A stretch of 64,000 nucleotides of DNA from Sipunculus nudus (GCA_026874595.1 CM049322.1:44578840-44642839), one strand, 5' to 3'; counted from the first letter of the stretch, positions 11,746 through 25,823 are shown. The notes: generated by a model from the sequence alone, not told the origin. A program made the numbers and translations.

Positions 11746-14700
11746 TTGGTGTGCTTAACATGTCTATTTATTGAGCTGAATTTTTTTTTTATGGTTAAAC
11801 TTGTCGGGTGTTGTATCTAATTAGTAAAAAGGAGTACAATGAGTTTATGTTGAAGTAGGGCATAATAGGGCAAAGCTGGTAATTTTGAGACTTAGATGAG
11901 AAGAATGTGTGCGGAGAAATCGTGACTTGGTAAAACTATTCACGAGTTTTACCTTTACACGTGCTTTCTGTGAAGGGAACTCGGAAATGTCAAACGTACT
12001 CAATGTGAATGTTTAAGTATGAGTGCATTTTAAAGTAAGTTTTATTTTCAACACCCCGTCTGTGAAACAGTAATTTCGTGCACAGACCGGTACACTTTGC
12101 ACCGAGGTACACTCTCGTTCTCATTTTACCTGCGAAAGATTCATTTTATTATTCATTTTCTAATACAATTCTTTATTAAATAAATATAAATTATGCCTTT
12201 GCTACCGAATATGTTCATTGCCTACCCATGTAGAATTTCTATGTTTGAAGAATCTTCTGAGCAAAGTGCGGCACACATATGCGATTAAAATTTCTTTAAG
12301 TGTATCAGTGATATCCATATTGTGTACAAGACGCTCTCTGTACCGTCAATTCATGCATGTCCACACACTGGTTTGTGAGACTGAATTTTAAATAAAACAG
12401 TTCTAGTTGTGAAACCAACCGGTATTTATGAATCACAAATGATACTGAGTTAGTTACAGGACTCCATTTTATTTACTTTTTAGAGACAGAGTGTTTAAAT
12501 TTCAGATCTTAACAGCCATGTATTGCCTCTATGGGATGCTTATATAATAAAATGTGTTATAAAAAGTTGGGTAAGGGTGAAGGTTAAGTAAACCTATATC
12601 ACGTGCGTTTGCTGTGTGAACGGAGGATTTCATCCAGATCCAAGACTTTGCCCTGATTTGATTGGCTGGTACAAATGTTGACATCATTGACTGAATGTTA
12701 TCAACAACCCAGATATAGTAATGGTGGTTGTTTTTTTATTCTCTGCTGAAAATTTGGCACTGACAGTGGCAGAAATACTGTTATTTACCGAGATCTAGAA
12801 TGCTTAGTCACTGGTTATTTCCCAGTTTGTGATTTTTCGTAGGCAATTATGTTATATGATAATAAAATCAAATTTGGAATACGTTTGCTTGACCTGTAGT
12901 ATAATGTAACATTCTTAAATGTCACGTATTTTTATGTGGACTTTGTAAATATTGTTTTGTTTAAGAAATCAAACAGATATCTAATGAATAATACTAGGAA
13001 TATATTTCTTTAGGAAGTTAATTAATGCCAACTGAAAACAAAATGAAGACAGGAATTCCTTGGCTATTTTGTACCACAGTACTATCTATGGGTGAGCATA
13101 TATACAAGGTGAAGTATACTAGTTCCTCAAGTATTTGCCATGAGTAAGCCGGTACATAACTGGCCTAATACCCTCTATTGAAGAGCAAACATATTCTTCC
13201 CCTTATAACCCCACACTTTATTATTATGGAAAAAAATTAACAGGCATTACATGTTTCTTATCAGCAATTCACTCTTACAAACCTGAGTAAACACTAAAAG
13301 AAAACTTGAAGCCACCATGTCTTATGCATGGGCCTAACACATGAAATCTGGAACGGCCTGTGTTTGGCTTATGGTATAAAGAACACACAACACTTATTCA
13401 GATCCGTCATATGTCCTAAAAGCTGTAAATCGAACTCGCGAAGTGCCCACCTTAGGTGTAATGGAATACAAGCATCATGCAAAAATGAATCATCTTAATA
13501 GTTTATTTCAGGAATAAGGTGTTCTGGAGATGCGGGTAAGAGATGGACAGGTAACTGCCAACACTAAATTATCACGTATCCTATATGATTCACCACTGTT
13601 TTTAATATGTGTTGAATATTTTATATAGGTTGTTGCCATGGTAAACACAATAACTATTTTCAACTCCATCTTCCTTTTCTTTAAAAAACAACTTATAAGA
13701 ACAGTATTCAATGTCTTATGAAATAGTTCACCAAGTGTCAAGTGTACTATGTAAGAAACTATATCAAATTTTACTTGAAGCTACCAAGTAAGTTTTTGTC
13801 TCGTACAACAGCTAAAAGTCAATTGATACCTGAGTATGTGAGATTTATATAAAATGTATTAAATTTTTTTCCGGACTAAAGTTTGTACGATAAAATGCAC
13901 CTTACGGTTTTTGTTATAATATAGTTAAAATAGCATGCTTAAGTAACTATGTAGGATGATAACTGTTATAATATATGTCGTCATCAAGAAAAGTAGCTTC
14001 ACGTCTCAATATTGTAGAGTTGTCTGTGGAAAGTATAGTAAGTTTTCCAAAAGGTTTTACTTGACAAATGTTGCTTTGCGTTTCGGCCTAAACAATTCCC
14101 TCAAAGTCATAGATCTGTCAAATAATGTTATGTCTTATATTAGTGAAACGACATCCCCTTGCATGAAATAAGAATAAAAGTACGCATTGTATCGGTTGAC
14201 GCGAGAAATACAGAAAGTAATTCAGTTTATTTTCATTCAAAATTTCAACTCCTATTTAACGTAAGCTATTAACTAGGATACCTTTATCCTGAAAAAAATA
14301 TCTTGGATATGTGTAACATACTAGAGAGACCTAGAAAATTGATAGTATAAAAACCTAACTGTGTCTAAAGATAATACCATAGATATTTATCATTCGCTAT
14401 TCTTACAAAGACGTTAAGACCTTACCATGGACCAAACGGTCAAGGGGTGCCTCGGATATGTAAAAACTAAAATCCATATTCAACATAAGTCAATGATGAG
14501 CATAGTTAGTACCGAACCCCTAAGTACAATCCCAGTGCATAATGAGGTATAGTAAGAGATAACCCTGGCCCCTGGTGGTCGAACGTGATGTTTAATTAGG
14601 AGATCGCTACCAATGCTGTTTACCCGGTTGTTGAAGTCACGTGTGATAACAGTGCGGGCAATAATACCTCTATGGAAAAGTCTACTGTGGTTAATATCAC

Positions 14701-15871
14701 ATATACTGTTGTTCAATTTCTGTGTGCCAAAACAAACATTAACAAGCTATATAACTCAGGATCATATATTCTATTCGACATTACACTTTACTTTTATCAA
14801 CTGCATGGACATGTCGTGGTTGTATGAAATAATTGTCATCGTATGTATGTGAACATATATATATATATATATATAAAGATATATATATATATATATATAT
14901 ATATCATTAATAAATATTCGGAATTCAAAAACAACATGACATGATAAATAAAAATGTTATTACAAATACGTCCTTTTTGTTTTTTGCCAACCATGAGGCA
15001 CCTTTACCGTAAAGAACAAATGAGGCACCTGTGTGACACAACAATAAAATTTTATTGACAGTATAAAAAAGATAACATTTAACACATGCACCAAAATAAC
15101 ACCAGCTGTGAATTGTTTATTCGGAATTAACCAGAGTTCAGATGTATAATCTACCAAACAGTTCAGCAGGTATCCAAGGAATATGTTTTGGTCCGCCAAA
15201 GAATATCGAAAGAGACTTAGGGCAATTGTTCATCCTTCAGAAACAAGTTTAAAAAAGAAGCAAAACTATAATATTGAATCCGCTTAAATAATAAAGGAGA
15301 ACTTCAAAGAATAACTTTTAATCGTCAAGATAATTTTATAGGAGGTCTAAGTATAATGTTCAATTCGCCAGATAATACATGAGTCAATAGTGTAATACTT
15401 ATCCACCAAAGAATAGAATTTTCTCAAGTATTAATTATGAAAGGAATTTTATCCTACCGCACGTTTGACCAGGTCAAATACCGACAAACCTGGTGACATA
15501 AGTATCCATAAGTATCAAAAATGCTGTTCTGCATTTAGAGCGTCATTGCTTTTCGAAGAAAAAAAGCTTACAGATAATATATTATGAGGATACAGCGTTG
15601 ATTTTGAAATATTAGATTTAAGAGTTTGAATCTTGTTCAAGAAGGTTTTAGAGATATTGTGGCAGTTGCCTAAATCGGCTTGTATTTGTTGTTTTATGAT
15701 TGGAAGCGAAATTTTATACATATGTATATATATTGTGAAGTTTGTTTAACGTATATAATAATGTACCTAGATAATACGACATCGATATGTAAATCATCAA
15801 TAAAGACACACAACTTTGCTAAAGCTTTCCTTATGACAGTCATTTACTGGTAAATTCTTATATAACCTGAT
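11746..15871. other. AT-rich spacer with a few unassigned open frames
   Basis: No gene is supported. A (TA)n block lies at 14854-14904. On the minus strand 15515-15721 is open for 68 codons with a lysine- and asparagine-rich, helix-like composition, and 13508-13741 is open for 77 codons. Neither has a domain, a signal peptide or a splice context that I can defend. Confidence 0.3.
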
Positions 15872-16115
15872 TCACATTCCCCTAGCTTCACATATTACGC
15901 CATAAGAATTTCTGTAGCCAGAGAGATCGTTCCATTTTAAAGTCGTTCCTGACGGATACACTGCCAGATAATCTTCGCCCATGTCAAACTGAGTAGGGGT
16001 ACTGTCAGGCTGTCTATCAGGTCAGTTCTCGTATTCAAACTTATGACCTGTAGCCATCCAGATCCATGTACTTTTTTCGAGTCAGAACCGGATGTCCAAT
16101 AAGGCTTGTTGTACA
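15872..16115 (-). pseudogene. C-type lectin domain, last exon, broken (frameshift plus nonsense)
   Basis: This is the second half of a CTLD. The acceptor TTTTTAG precedes base 16115 and the exon starts MYNKPYWTSGSD. One base is missing near 16078-16084, after which the true frame reads TWIWMATGHKFEYEN, then TGA at 16022-16024 where the family has Trp (ENW.P...QPD). It continues QPD, GEDYLAVYP, LKWNDLSG, GVICEARG and stops at 15872-15874. QPD and WND are the calcium/sugar-binding motifs, QPD being the galactose-type form. The penultimate disulfide cysteine is replaced by Gly (WNDLSG). Exon length is 244 nt, one short of what the phases require. The lesions make a functional product unlikely unless they are assembly errors. 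Confidence 0.8.
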
Positions 16116-16488
16116 CTAAAAATTTAAAAGGATTGTACATATGAATATATATAAATATTCATTATTTTTCCCATTTTTTACCGTCTTTTTACCTTTAAAA
16201 GGATACACTTCGACCTACCTGTCTTCCTCATAAGAAATGTTTATCCCTGAGTAAAGGATATTAAAAGGTATAAACGGATGGAAACAACTTTACTCCGGAA
16301 CTCTTTAAATGTATCAGGTATTTTTATGCTTGAATATAATAATCGATTGCATCTTTTATCATATAGTAAAATTAAATTGTTTATATTTAGCCACTGAGTG
16401 ATCAAGAATTTTTAATATCTAAAGTGGCGCTGTATATACTGATAAACAGAAAATAATATTTATATTTTGAAGAGTCCAAAATTCTTAC

Positions 16489-16731
16489 TGCCAGTTGATA
16501 ATACTCTCTTCAAAATATGTTCTTCTTCTTCTTTAGATTCGAGACTCACTAATTCGCCCATTCCCAACAGACAGCTCAATCTTGCCGACCTCCAGTCCAA
16601 ACGGTCCTGAATTAGTTTGTAGCAGGAAGGGGCACAGATCTGTCCTATTGGTTTCCTCCCTCATGGGTAACCGTGACCGTAGTCGTCAGGGCATAAAACA
16701 TTCATTGCTTGAGAGGACATGGTAACGTTAT
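16489..16731 (-). pseudogene. C-type lectin domain, first exon, with in-frame TGA
   Basis: A 243-nt exon with acceptor GCTTTAG before 16731 and donor GTAAGA after 16489, phase 1 at both ends. It encodes a linker, CPDDYGHGYP, then TGA at 16661-16663 (probably a lost Trp codon, TGG to TGA), then QICAPSCYKLIQDRLDW, RSARLSCLLGMGELVSLE and SKEEEHILKRVLSTG. The CYKL...W..A...C....G.LVSLES.EE pattern is a standard CTLD N-terminal half. Phases match the apple exon upstream and the CTLD exon downstream, so these three exons belonged to one transcript. Apart from the TGA the frame is intact. Confidence 0.8.
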
Positions 16732-17115
16732 CTAAAGCAAAAACAATAATCGCCCCTTAAGAATGGCCAGGAAAAGATCCCCAAATATAATCGTTATAAA
16801 CTTGACCCATTTACCGGAGATTAATATTATTTGTGCTGTCAAAGATTTTATTCTTCTTTACCATTTTGTTCCAATAAATTTCCTTTTCATACTCAAGTTT
16901 GTTATATATGTTATATATTTTATATAAATATATATATAATTACAACAAAACTAGGCATAAAGTTAAGATTTCAAAATATACCTACGCAACGTGATAGAGG
17001 AAACTAGTACGGGGTATAATAACAATCTATAATCTTCTTGAATAAATAATTATTGTCAATACTCCATCATATGTTTTGAGACTCTTTTTTGTTGTCATAC
17101 CAAATTCAAACTTAC

Positions 17116-17349
17116 CACGTTTCCCAGACTTAACAAATGAACAAATATCCACCCTCGCTCTTTTGGTAGGTTCCCCGTCACCAAACAATATACATAACCC
17201 GTCCTCCATTGTGAAGTCAGAACAATTGGGCGTATTCTGGCAGGCACATAAATCGATGCATATTTGCAGTTTCATTCCTTCTCTATATACACGTTTAAGT
17301 TCTCTGAATCTCTTAAACTGCCCGTAGCCTCTTCCAGGTAAGGCAAAAA
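17116..17349 (-). pseudogene. PAN/apple domain exon of the broken lectin gene
   Basis: A 234-nt exon, acceptor CTGCAG before 17349 and donor GTAAGT after 17116, phase 1 at both ends. It is fully open: FALPGRGYGQFKRFRELK, then LQICIDLCACQNTPNC, DFTMEDGLCILFGDG and DICSFVKSGKR. The C...C...P.C..F....G.C spacing is that of a PAN/apple module, which in secreted animal proteins mediates protein or carbohydrate binding. It joins in frame to the lectin exon at 16731, giving an apple-then-CTLD order. The exon carrying the start codon and signal peptide was not found. I label it pseudogene because of the stops downstream; the exon itself is undamaged. Confidence 0.75.
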
Positions 17350-20300
17350 CTGCAGGAAATAGATAATGTCTCATATTTCGACATATACCCAAACTATGTA
17401 TATTATGTACCTGTTGAGCTAACGATACTCTTCAATGATTTGTTTACATTCATGGGTAACTGTGAAAAAAATTGTTCATCAAGATACCCCTGTCCAATAT
17501 ATGGTTTATCCATTGATCGTGATGATGTTAAAAAATATAATTTTTACGACAGTGACAAAATACTTAGCAATTATAAATGTTTTTATAACAGTAATATATA
17601 AATACACACACACACACACATATATATATATAAATATATGGATGTGAATAAACATAAGTTTGCTTATGTTTTTCTAGTTATTCGGGATGAAAATAGTAGT
17701 TGTCTCACCCGGCAAATAAAGAAATAAAAATGCAAGAGCCAAGCAATGTACACTTTCCATTTTTTTTTTTGCTAAGAGAGAATAATCTGCAATCAATGCA
17801 TTCGGATTTTTTCTTCATTCTCTGTCTTTATCTGAACTCCTTGTAAATTAATTAAATATCCTTGTTGTATGTAAATTTGTTATTTTATCAAGCATGGAGA
17901 CACATGAACGTTGTCTGGTAAAATGTATGATGCTTAAGTTCTAAAGGTAAAAAATACGCTCTTCCTCTCAAGGTTGGTCATAGTGTCATTAGGAATTTTT
18001 TAAAGTGTAAAAATTGGAACTCCTTAATGAATCAGTACAGCCTGACGGCCCGGTACACCCAAAAATATAGCGATTAATTAACAAAAGTTTTCAATTATAG
18101 ATCGGTCAAATAATAAAACTCTGACAACGTTTGAGCAATTATAAAGCCTGATAATGCACACGTTGATCAACAACTTGAATGTTGACGATGCAATTTGTTA
18201 TTTCGACATATAATTTTTTGTCTTTGTCGTGTATCTTTTTCTTAGGTGTCAGACACAGAGATCCCCTCTTTCATGCATGCAGGTTACAACCATGTGCAAA
18301 TATCTTTGTGGTTTTATATGAAGTATACATCACCTTATATACAGAGTGCTTCACGTAGCCGTCATTCGTTTATCCGTCAAAAAGTTTTGAATCGGCATCG
18401 AGTGTCCTGTTTTTAAGGTATTTTCTAGAGATGCCCGCTTCAATGGGTGCAGGCTACAGTTGTATTCAAGAATCATTGGGATTCATATTTATCATTATCC
18501 CTTGAAGCTCCGAAAAGCATTGTTATTACCATTTGACAAACATTAAACAAAGGACATGAGGTTTTTTTTCAGCAAATATGTCAATTATTCTAAAAAATAA
18601 ACATTCTCCTGTTATGTCATGTGTAGTTAAAAAGTTTAATTTGTCTTAAATCGCGGGCATATATTATCCTCCCTTCATACCGTAGAACTAACACTTTCTC
18701 CTTGATTGACAGGAGGAGAGACTGATGCTAATGGGAATGATTCAGTTATACACATTATGCTGTCAACATAAATTCAACATCGATGGAGTGCGGCCAAAAA
18801 GGGATATAAGACGATTAACAATAGCCCTTTATTACCCCTGCAATATGCATCTAATTATCTCCTGCCAAGCGGTATATTTTATTGGGAATATTGCTTTCTC
18901 AATATCTAGATACAATTGCACATTACCTACTGCAGGGTTTGACATTAATGCTCATTCAATGCCCTCTCGTCCAAGGGTAATAAGAAACATTGTTGTGAAT
19001 GCAATTCTGTTCCAACTTGGCATCAGGGCTATTTATGTTTTTGGTAATTCCTCTAGCAAACATTAAACAAGAGAAATACACGGTAAACTAAAAGGAAATA
19101 TAAGTCAATACTCCATTTGAATAATGTAAACCCTTGGTGTCAATTACCACGTCCAGTCCACGTTTCGCCATGATCATAAAGTTCATGGGAGGACCTGGCA
19201 GGAAGATACCGTAAATACGCGTAGGTGGTTACAAAAATATTCAACGAGAAAAGAACAGAACGCGGCCCCTAATATAGAAATATGCACCTGTTTGCACCCT
19301 GAGTGGAACTGATTTTATGTATGAAACACTAGGTGCTTGGCCACGGCAAATCGTCTTGAACGCGACCCATTGCCGTAGGACACCGTGGGACAAGTGACTG
19401 AACGCGGTTACTCTGATGTTGACGTCACACTGCCGTAGGTGGACGTATACAACAGTAGCAGTATCGTGGCGAGAATGTGGCAAGTACTAGGCAGAACGGC
19501 GCCTGTGTACGTTCGACTACAGCAAACCACGTTTTTCGGTGGGGAAAACGGTGCTTAACCGTAACATCACGGAATTAGTATAAATCCGCCGTAAGAACGT
19601 GCCGAAAAGTCACGAGAATGAGGTTATCATAGTATACGTTTATTCCAGACAATGACACGTTCTGACTCGCTGTGGCTTCTCCGTTGGAAGCCATTGAATA
19701 ATTGGCTAGTAAGACCCAGGCATAAGAAGGCATTACAACAAGCCCTCATCTGCAAGGTGAATCACTGAACAAAACCCTATGTAAATTCAAATTTCCTTGG
19801 TACTCTAACAAGTAGCAAAACATTAGTGTCTTGCTAAGTGCAATATTTTGGCTGATTAGCTACTTTTGTATTTTAAGAATTCATTGAGAACATTTGAAAT
19901 TTTAATTTTAACAGAATTGTCATTTTCCTTGGAGTATGGCGTTCTTGCCTACTAAAGAGAAACATAGAAAACGGTTACTATGATATTAACACGTTATAGC
20001 ATATAAGTTTATTCTTTATTGTGAAATATTTAAGTATGATTTAAACCGTGCTTAACTGTGTTATTCTGAATAAACATATATACAGTTCATGGTCTACTTG
20101 TTTACCTTTGCAGGCCTATTCTGACAATATCCGTTCTACCCTAATGGACATGTTGTTCACCTTTTCTTTTATTCTGGAGGAATTCAACCAAATGAAGATT
20201 TAAAATGAATATGAACAATATTCATATTGGCTATGTTAAAAAGTGTCTATGGTGTTACTATGGGGATTATTTCTTTTCAGTGGGAAACGTCTTTAGGGCA

Positions 20301-20980
20301 AACCACAGGTAATCATATAACAATTTCTTCAAATAGCCTCCCTGCCATCACAGTATTCATGACCCATTGTACTATATAGAATCTACTATCATCTCCTGGT
20401 CCCATCATGTATCTGGATTCGATTAAATTATGCTTTGTTAGTTCTGATTGGCATACAAATCTACACAGTCGGTGGGTAAAAGTCTTAAGCGAGAGTTGGC
20501 TAAATGGACCGATTTACTCAAAGCTGGTTTTTGTTTGTAAATGCTATCCTCTCTTGGTTCTATCGTGTAACTGAATTAGATTAAATGATACTTTGTTAGT
20601 TCTGATTGACAGATAACACTATACAGACAAACATCAATCGAAAGTATTTAAGACAAGAGAAAGTAGAATAAACAACATATTCTTATTTTTTTTACGTAAA
20701 AGCAGAAATGCTCCCGATTATGAATTACAAATTATGGGAGTATCAAAAAAATTATGTTGTCATAAGAGATAAGATCACTACTCTCTATTTTGAAATTGAA
20801 ATATATATCTTCATACTCCTTAGGGATTTATTGTGCGCGTCTTTGATATTAGATTCTCTAGCTCTAGCTCTTCTAAAATTTCCAAGACAGGGATCGCGTA
20901 CTTTCTACGAGAGTCCAATGTGATACCTCTTCTACCTTAAATATATAGAAAGTGCTTCCAGTCCTAGGCAAAGAAGGCCG
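17350..20980. other. Spacer with two local direct repeats
   Basis: No gene is supported. A small (CA)n/(TA)n tract lies at 17603-17640. At about 18255-18480 two diverged copies of a ~40-bp segment (around ATGCAGGTTACAAC and GTGCAGGCTACAG) are spaced ~165 bp apart. At 20383-20640 a ~85-bp segment containing TTTGTTAGTTCTGATTG recurs 158 bp later. About 19130-19560 is CpG-richer than its surroundings, with an unassigned minus frame at 19241-19483. Confidence 0.35.

Positions 20981-21044
<64 letters not shown>
20981..21044. repeat. (TA)n microsatellite
   Basis: About 64 bases of alternating AT with one interruption. Confidence 0.95.
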
Positions 21045-21047
<3 letters not shown>

Positions 21048-21904
21048 AAACCTTTGACCACACCTGATTCATCCTATACTAGAAAACATTTATAATGTTT
21101 AAAATGATTTTTGCAAGTAACCTTACGTGTTTGTTTACCGAGTTTGAAATCAAAAGCAAATGAACTTGTTCACCGGCATAACACACGAAACCGAACATGT
21201 TCCCCGTGATAACACAACCATGATTACCCATTAACTTAGCCTGGGTGTCACGTGACAAAACCACATCGGATTAATGTTAAACTGTTGAGTAAAATATTGT
21301 AATATATTTATTTTTATCTTAGTCTAGATATATATTGAAAGCCAGATAATGTTCTGTCTGATCAAGTCAGTCGTATATTCGCTGGTTGTATGTTAACTTT
21401 TCAAGTCTCAGTGTGAACACGTGGGCTCGCAAACTCAAAGCAGGCTGACATATCAGATTACTAAAATAATGCCCCTTACAAATATCTGAGGAATGTCCAC
21501 TTAACCCATGAGGTGTGTCAGAGATAAATCTGTGAACAACAGAAGTAGCATTCCGAAAATAAGAAAATGGCAATATTCATTTTTAAATTAACGTAATGCA
21601 ATAAATAAGTTCACCAAAATAAATAAACAGTATTTTTTATTTTTAGAAAAAAAATATGCAAAACAAGCACTGAAACGTGCGTTCATACAAAACGCCTCAG
21701 AAATCACATATAGTTTAAGTCATTGAAGATATATACACAAAAAGGTATAGGGATAATCCGAAGACAAATATCCATGTTGATTGCTGAAATCTTCTCATCT
21801 TCATTTTCATTATTTACTATTACAAACAAAATCAACAGCCATTTCTTGTTTTGTTCAGTGGTCAGAGGACATTCTATCTGTGCTGACGTTTTTCTACTGT
21901 TCTG

Positions 21905-22160
21905 ATGTGATATACCCAAAACTACATTTTTTTAAATATCATCTCTGTTGCAATATTATGGAAAATTGTCATGTCATTACAAAATCTCTGGACAACATCA
22001 CAATTAAGAAATAAATGTACAAGATCCTCAACCTGATTATTACAGTATCTGTTATCTGCACTAAGGATCATCAGATATCTTATATTTATAAAGTTTTTCT
22101 TTAAAGCAAAGGTATATATGTACCATTTAATATTGAAATTCACTGATACTTCTATCTTTA
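21905..22160 (-). mobile_element. LINE C-terminal fragment (zinc-finger tail)
   Basis: The minus-strand frame reads WYIYTFALKKNFINIRYL, then RYCNNQVEDLVHLFLNCD and VVQRF. The C..(Q)VEDLVHLFLNC pattern is that of the zinc-binding tail behind the reverse transcriptase of L1/Tx1-like LINEs. The first cysteine pair is incomplete and the reverse transcriptase is not recognisable upstream, so this is a 3' remnant. Confidence 0.55.
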
Positions 22161-22904
22161 AACAAGTTTCGATTTATTTAAAGGACACTGAACTCTTCCT
22201 ATTTCATATTAGACTGGTATATGCGTTTATCCTTAGATATAATACTGTTAAATCATACTCGTCTTACTAAATAATCATATGCTTGTTTTGATATGAAGTT
22301 GTTAACCTCTCTACCGCTATGTGTTTTTGTTTGCCCGCAAACCCTCTTTACTGTTCTAACAAATATCCTCAGCAAATACACCGTATGCAGCCACAGTGTT
22401 TCCTCTTTTAGCTGCCACTAAGAGAAGCCATATGTATACATATGTTAACACATATATGTTATCGACCAAATTTATCAATATTCTATTTTACATTACACAG
22501 GTATCAAAATAATAGTTTTATATTCTTAATCGTATAATATCATGTTTTGAATGTACATGGAGGCATAACTAAACCATAATCTTTGATTCGTGTCTGGTTG
22601 CAAATATGTCACCAAAAGCAATATCTGATATGAAAACTGAAGTTCCCTTGAGCTTTGTATTTCCGAGACCATTTGTTTACCAAACATATCAAACGATGTA
22701 AAAAAGAGGGTTGAGAGTAAGCTAAAACACAAGCAGTGACTGATACCTAAAGAGCTTAAATACAGATCTGATCTATCTAAAAAGGATTAAAAAATAACAA
22801 ACTTCATATTATTTCCTTTTTTGTAGTGAATTGGAAAACGTGCTTTGAATTCATTCAGATAGTGAATTATCTCTGCTGGGATAAGTGAGTCTTCAACTGC
22901 CTAA

Positions 22905-22905
22905 T

Positions 22906-22937
<32 letters not shown>

Positions 22938-23150
22938 TTATTTTATATAGCGTAAAATCCACAGAGTTCTCTTAAAACGCTGTACAAATGATATAAATAA
23001 ACATAATATATATATAATATACATGTGTATGCTTATCAATCAAGATGTAACCTGGAGCATTTCCCTGTAAACTTTAAAGGGTAACGACAAAGCTTTGTAT
23101 CTAATGAAGCTCTGGACAGGCAGCTAGAGAAGGGCGGTATACACAAGGTG
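22905..23150. mobile_element. (ATA)n-linked dispersed repeat fragment
   Basis: A run of AAT triplets at about 22908-22937 leads into TTTATATAGCGTAAAATCC and AACGCTGTACAAA. This arrangement, a TAA repeat followed by TATAGCG... and ...CGCTGTACAA, resembles the end of a dispersed element that I recall from many marine invertebrate genomes. Identification rests on this motif only. Confidence 0.4.
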
Positions 23151-23207
23151 TTATGCTGTTAATAACGACTTGTCCTCCTTGTAATAATCCTATCCACTGT
23201 ATTCTCT

Positions 23208-23210
<3 letters not shown>

Positions 23211-23267
<57 letters not shown>
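23211..23267. repeat. (TA)n microsatellite
   Basis: About 57 bases of pure alternating TA; another block lies at 23778-23826. The 149-codon frame between them has no recognisable domain and was not called. Confidence 0.95.
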
Positions 23268-23270
<3 letters not shown>

Positions 23271-23773
23271 CCAATGCCATATCTAAAAAGTTAAAAAAAT
23301 ATATTTGCAAGATCATTGTGGAACAGATGAAGACAGTTAAAAGATAAAGATGACGTAATAATTACAATGTATATTTATTCAATTAAACAAGGAAATAAAA
23401 TGCGAGGGAGTATAGGAGTATCGTGTAATATAAGGAGGACGTATGCAACCTTGTACATGATTATTGGACAGCATGGGAAAATTGGATATGATTTTTTAGG
23501 CATGCTTTGTGTCAACATCCGGTTATGGTCGGTAAGGCTAGAGAATGATAAATCACCTGGCCATTGCTGTGAGCCATGCGGCGCCTTAGGATGTAAAGCT
23601 GTGAAACATCCCTTCTTTTACTATACTCCGGGTATTCGAGGGACAACTCGAAATCGGAAGAGATATACTTTAGCTGCACTAACACATTTGTTCAATAGAA
23701 TATCCAAAGCACAAAGGGAAAATATTAAAACATTAATGTTTTTATTCTCCATTGTATCTCTCTCATATCTAAC

Positions 23774-23809
<36 letters not shown>

Positions 23810-24508
23810 TATTTAAATATATATATACATAAGAGTAATCTTTGAGCATTATTGAAATCAATTTATTAATTTGCTACTTAAATATTAAATTTAAAAGAAT
23901 TGAATAATAAATCGATAATCATATATGAATAAGTAGTTTACAACATTTCTCTGTCTTAGATGTTCTTTAAATAACTGCAAAAATATTAATTTTGAGAGCA
24001 ACCGTTTTTCACCTGTCGGAAAGGTTTGTCTTAATTTATATATATTCCTGTTCTATATTCCTCCAACCAGGACTATTACTCTTTTTGAAACCTAACAGAG
24101 TCTAATTTTTGAAGGTTTTACATGTGGCCTTACATTTATAACCAACAAGGCAACAGAAACACGGACTTAATATACAGTTATATACATATTTACGAAAACC
24201 TTAAACATGTGAATAATTATTCAGCAAATTGCAAAATAAAGCCGATAGAGAAAAGCATACAAGGCAGAGGGAAATGGAGAGCAAGAGAGAGAGAGAGAAA
24301 AAAAAACAGATGGATAGATAAAAAAAGAGATTTGAAAATAGCGAGGAGACCGAAGAGGGGATGCGCAGACAGACAGAGTCCGGCTTAACAATGGCACACA
24401 TATAGCAGACGACATAGATTATAACCAACACTTTATGGGAGACAATGACCTAGTTCACTTTGGTTTTAAGTGTTCTTACGCCTGAGTCGGCAGAAATAAA
24501 AGTTGTCC

Positions 24509-24511
<3 letters not shown>

Positions 24512-24555
<44 letters not shown>

Positions 24556-24606
24556 GATAAGTATTATATCATTATTATACTATTATTTCTTTTATAACAC
24601 ACACAA

Positions 24607-24657
<51 letters not shown>
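24512..24657. repeat. (TA)n and (CA)n/(TA)n tracts at the left edge of segmental copy A
   Basis: Two tracts, 24512-24551 and 24597-24657. Homology between the two segmental copies starts immediately after the second one. Confidence 0.9.
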
Positions 24658-24658
<1 letters not shown>

Positions 24659-25649
24659 CGTCACTTTCTGCAAGGAAGTTTAAGTATAAGACTATATTAA
24701 AACAAATTTTCTCCCTAATTTCTTCATATTATTTCTGTCAAATTATAATATTTGCCCGAACAAATTATGTTTATCAAATAAGGTAATGTGGCTATTCCGC
24801 TGATGTATAAACATATAACGAATGTATTTGCTTTTCGACGATGATGCCGTGTCGACCTGTCAAGAAGGAGAAGCAAACAATCGGAATTCAATTCGAAAGG
24901 AAATTTGCGTTTATTCATATAATGTAGGGATGTCGTATAGCTCTCATGACAAAAGTGTGACGCACAAATACCATCGTGACGTCATTTATATAATTCGTCA
25001 AGTAAAAGTAGTTTAATTTCGTCTGCTCAGATCGTCATTAATATGCTGCAAAAACTAACATCTGTAAAGTCATATCTTGTTACTTAATAAGTCACACTGT
25101 ATTGATACACAAGAGCGCATTTTGTTCCTGTCGCATAATCGCTCATATTCTAATTTGGCTCTGGGAAGAATAAAGGTGAGCTTTAGTGGTACGAACAATT
25201 TACGATTAAGAAACACCGGTTTGACAGTGGAAGTAAAGAGTGGTAAAGTCACTGGCCAGGACGGAGTCATGGTCATAATTGAACACACATAAAAAAATAG
25301 GGGAAGATAACCAAATAACGTAATAGCGTAATTAGTAGCCTGGCTTCTTGTATTGTGAATCATGAGCCAGCAGAGCGGGACCTTTTACCCATGTTTTGAA
25401 CTTTTTTTCTATTAAACTCATATAAAACTACATAAACCAACATTGCTCTTTTACTTCTTACAATAAAATAGTGTCTGCCCCACAGCACAAAAGGCCACAA
25501 GTTCTCCCTGCTGCATGCATAGTTATAATTATGACGTCATTTTAATTGCTTGTTCATAAAAAATATATGCAAATACACAGAGGGATACGAGAACTGTTGT
25601 AGCTGAGGGGCAAGAGCTCACGACCGGCAATTGGATCTCTTCATCCGTG

Positions 25650-25663
25650 TCTGTCTGTCTGTC

Positions 25664-25697
<34 letters not shown>

Positions 25698-25823
25698 TAT
25701 ATACATACATATATATGTGTGTGTGTGTGTGTGAGTGTGTATGTGTATGTATATATATAAATTGTATATATATATATATATATGCATATACATATACATA
25801 CATACATATATATATATATGTAT

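Noticed and set aside
17411-17456. Mini-exon just upstream of the apple exon (TTTTTTTCACAG acceptor, GTACAT donor)
   Set aside because: The implied intron would be only 61 nt, the product MNVNKSLKSIV is not a signal peptide, and other frames have stops.
23367-23816. 149-codon plus ORF
   Set aside because: It ends in a (TA)n tract, has no recognisable domain, and its composition follows local AT bias; no splice or promoter support.
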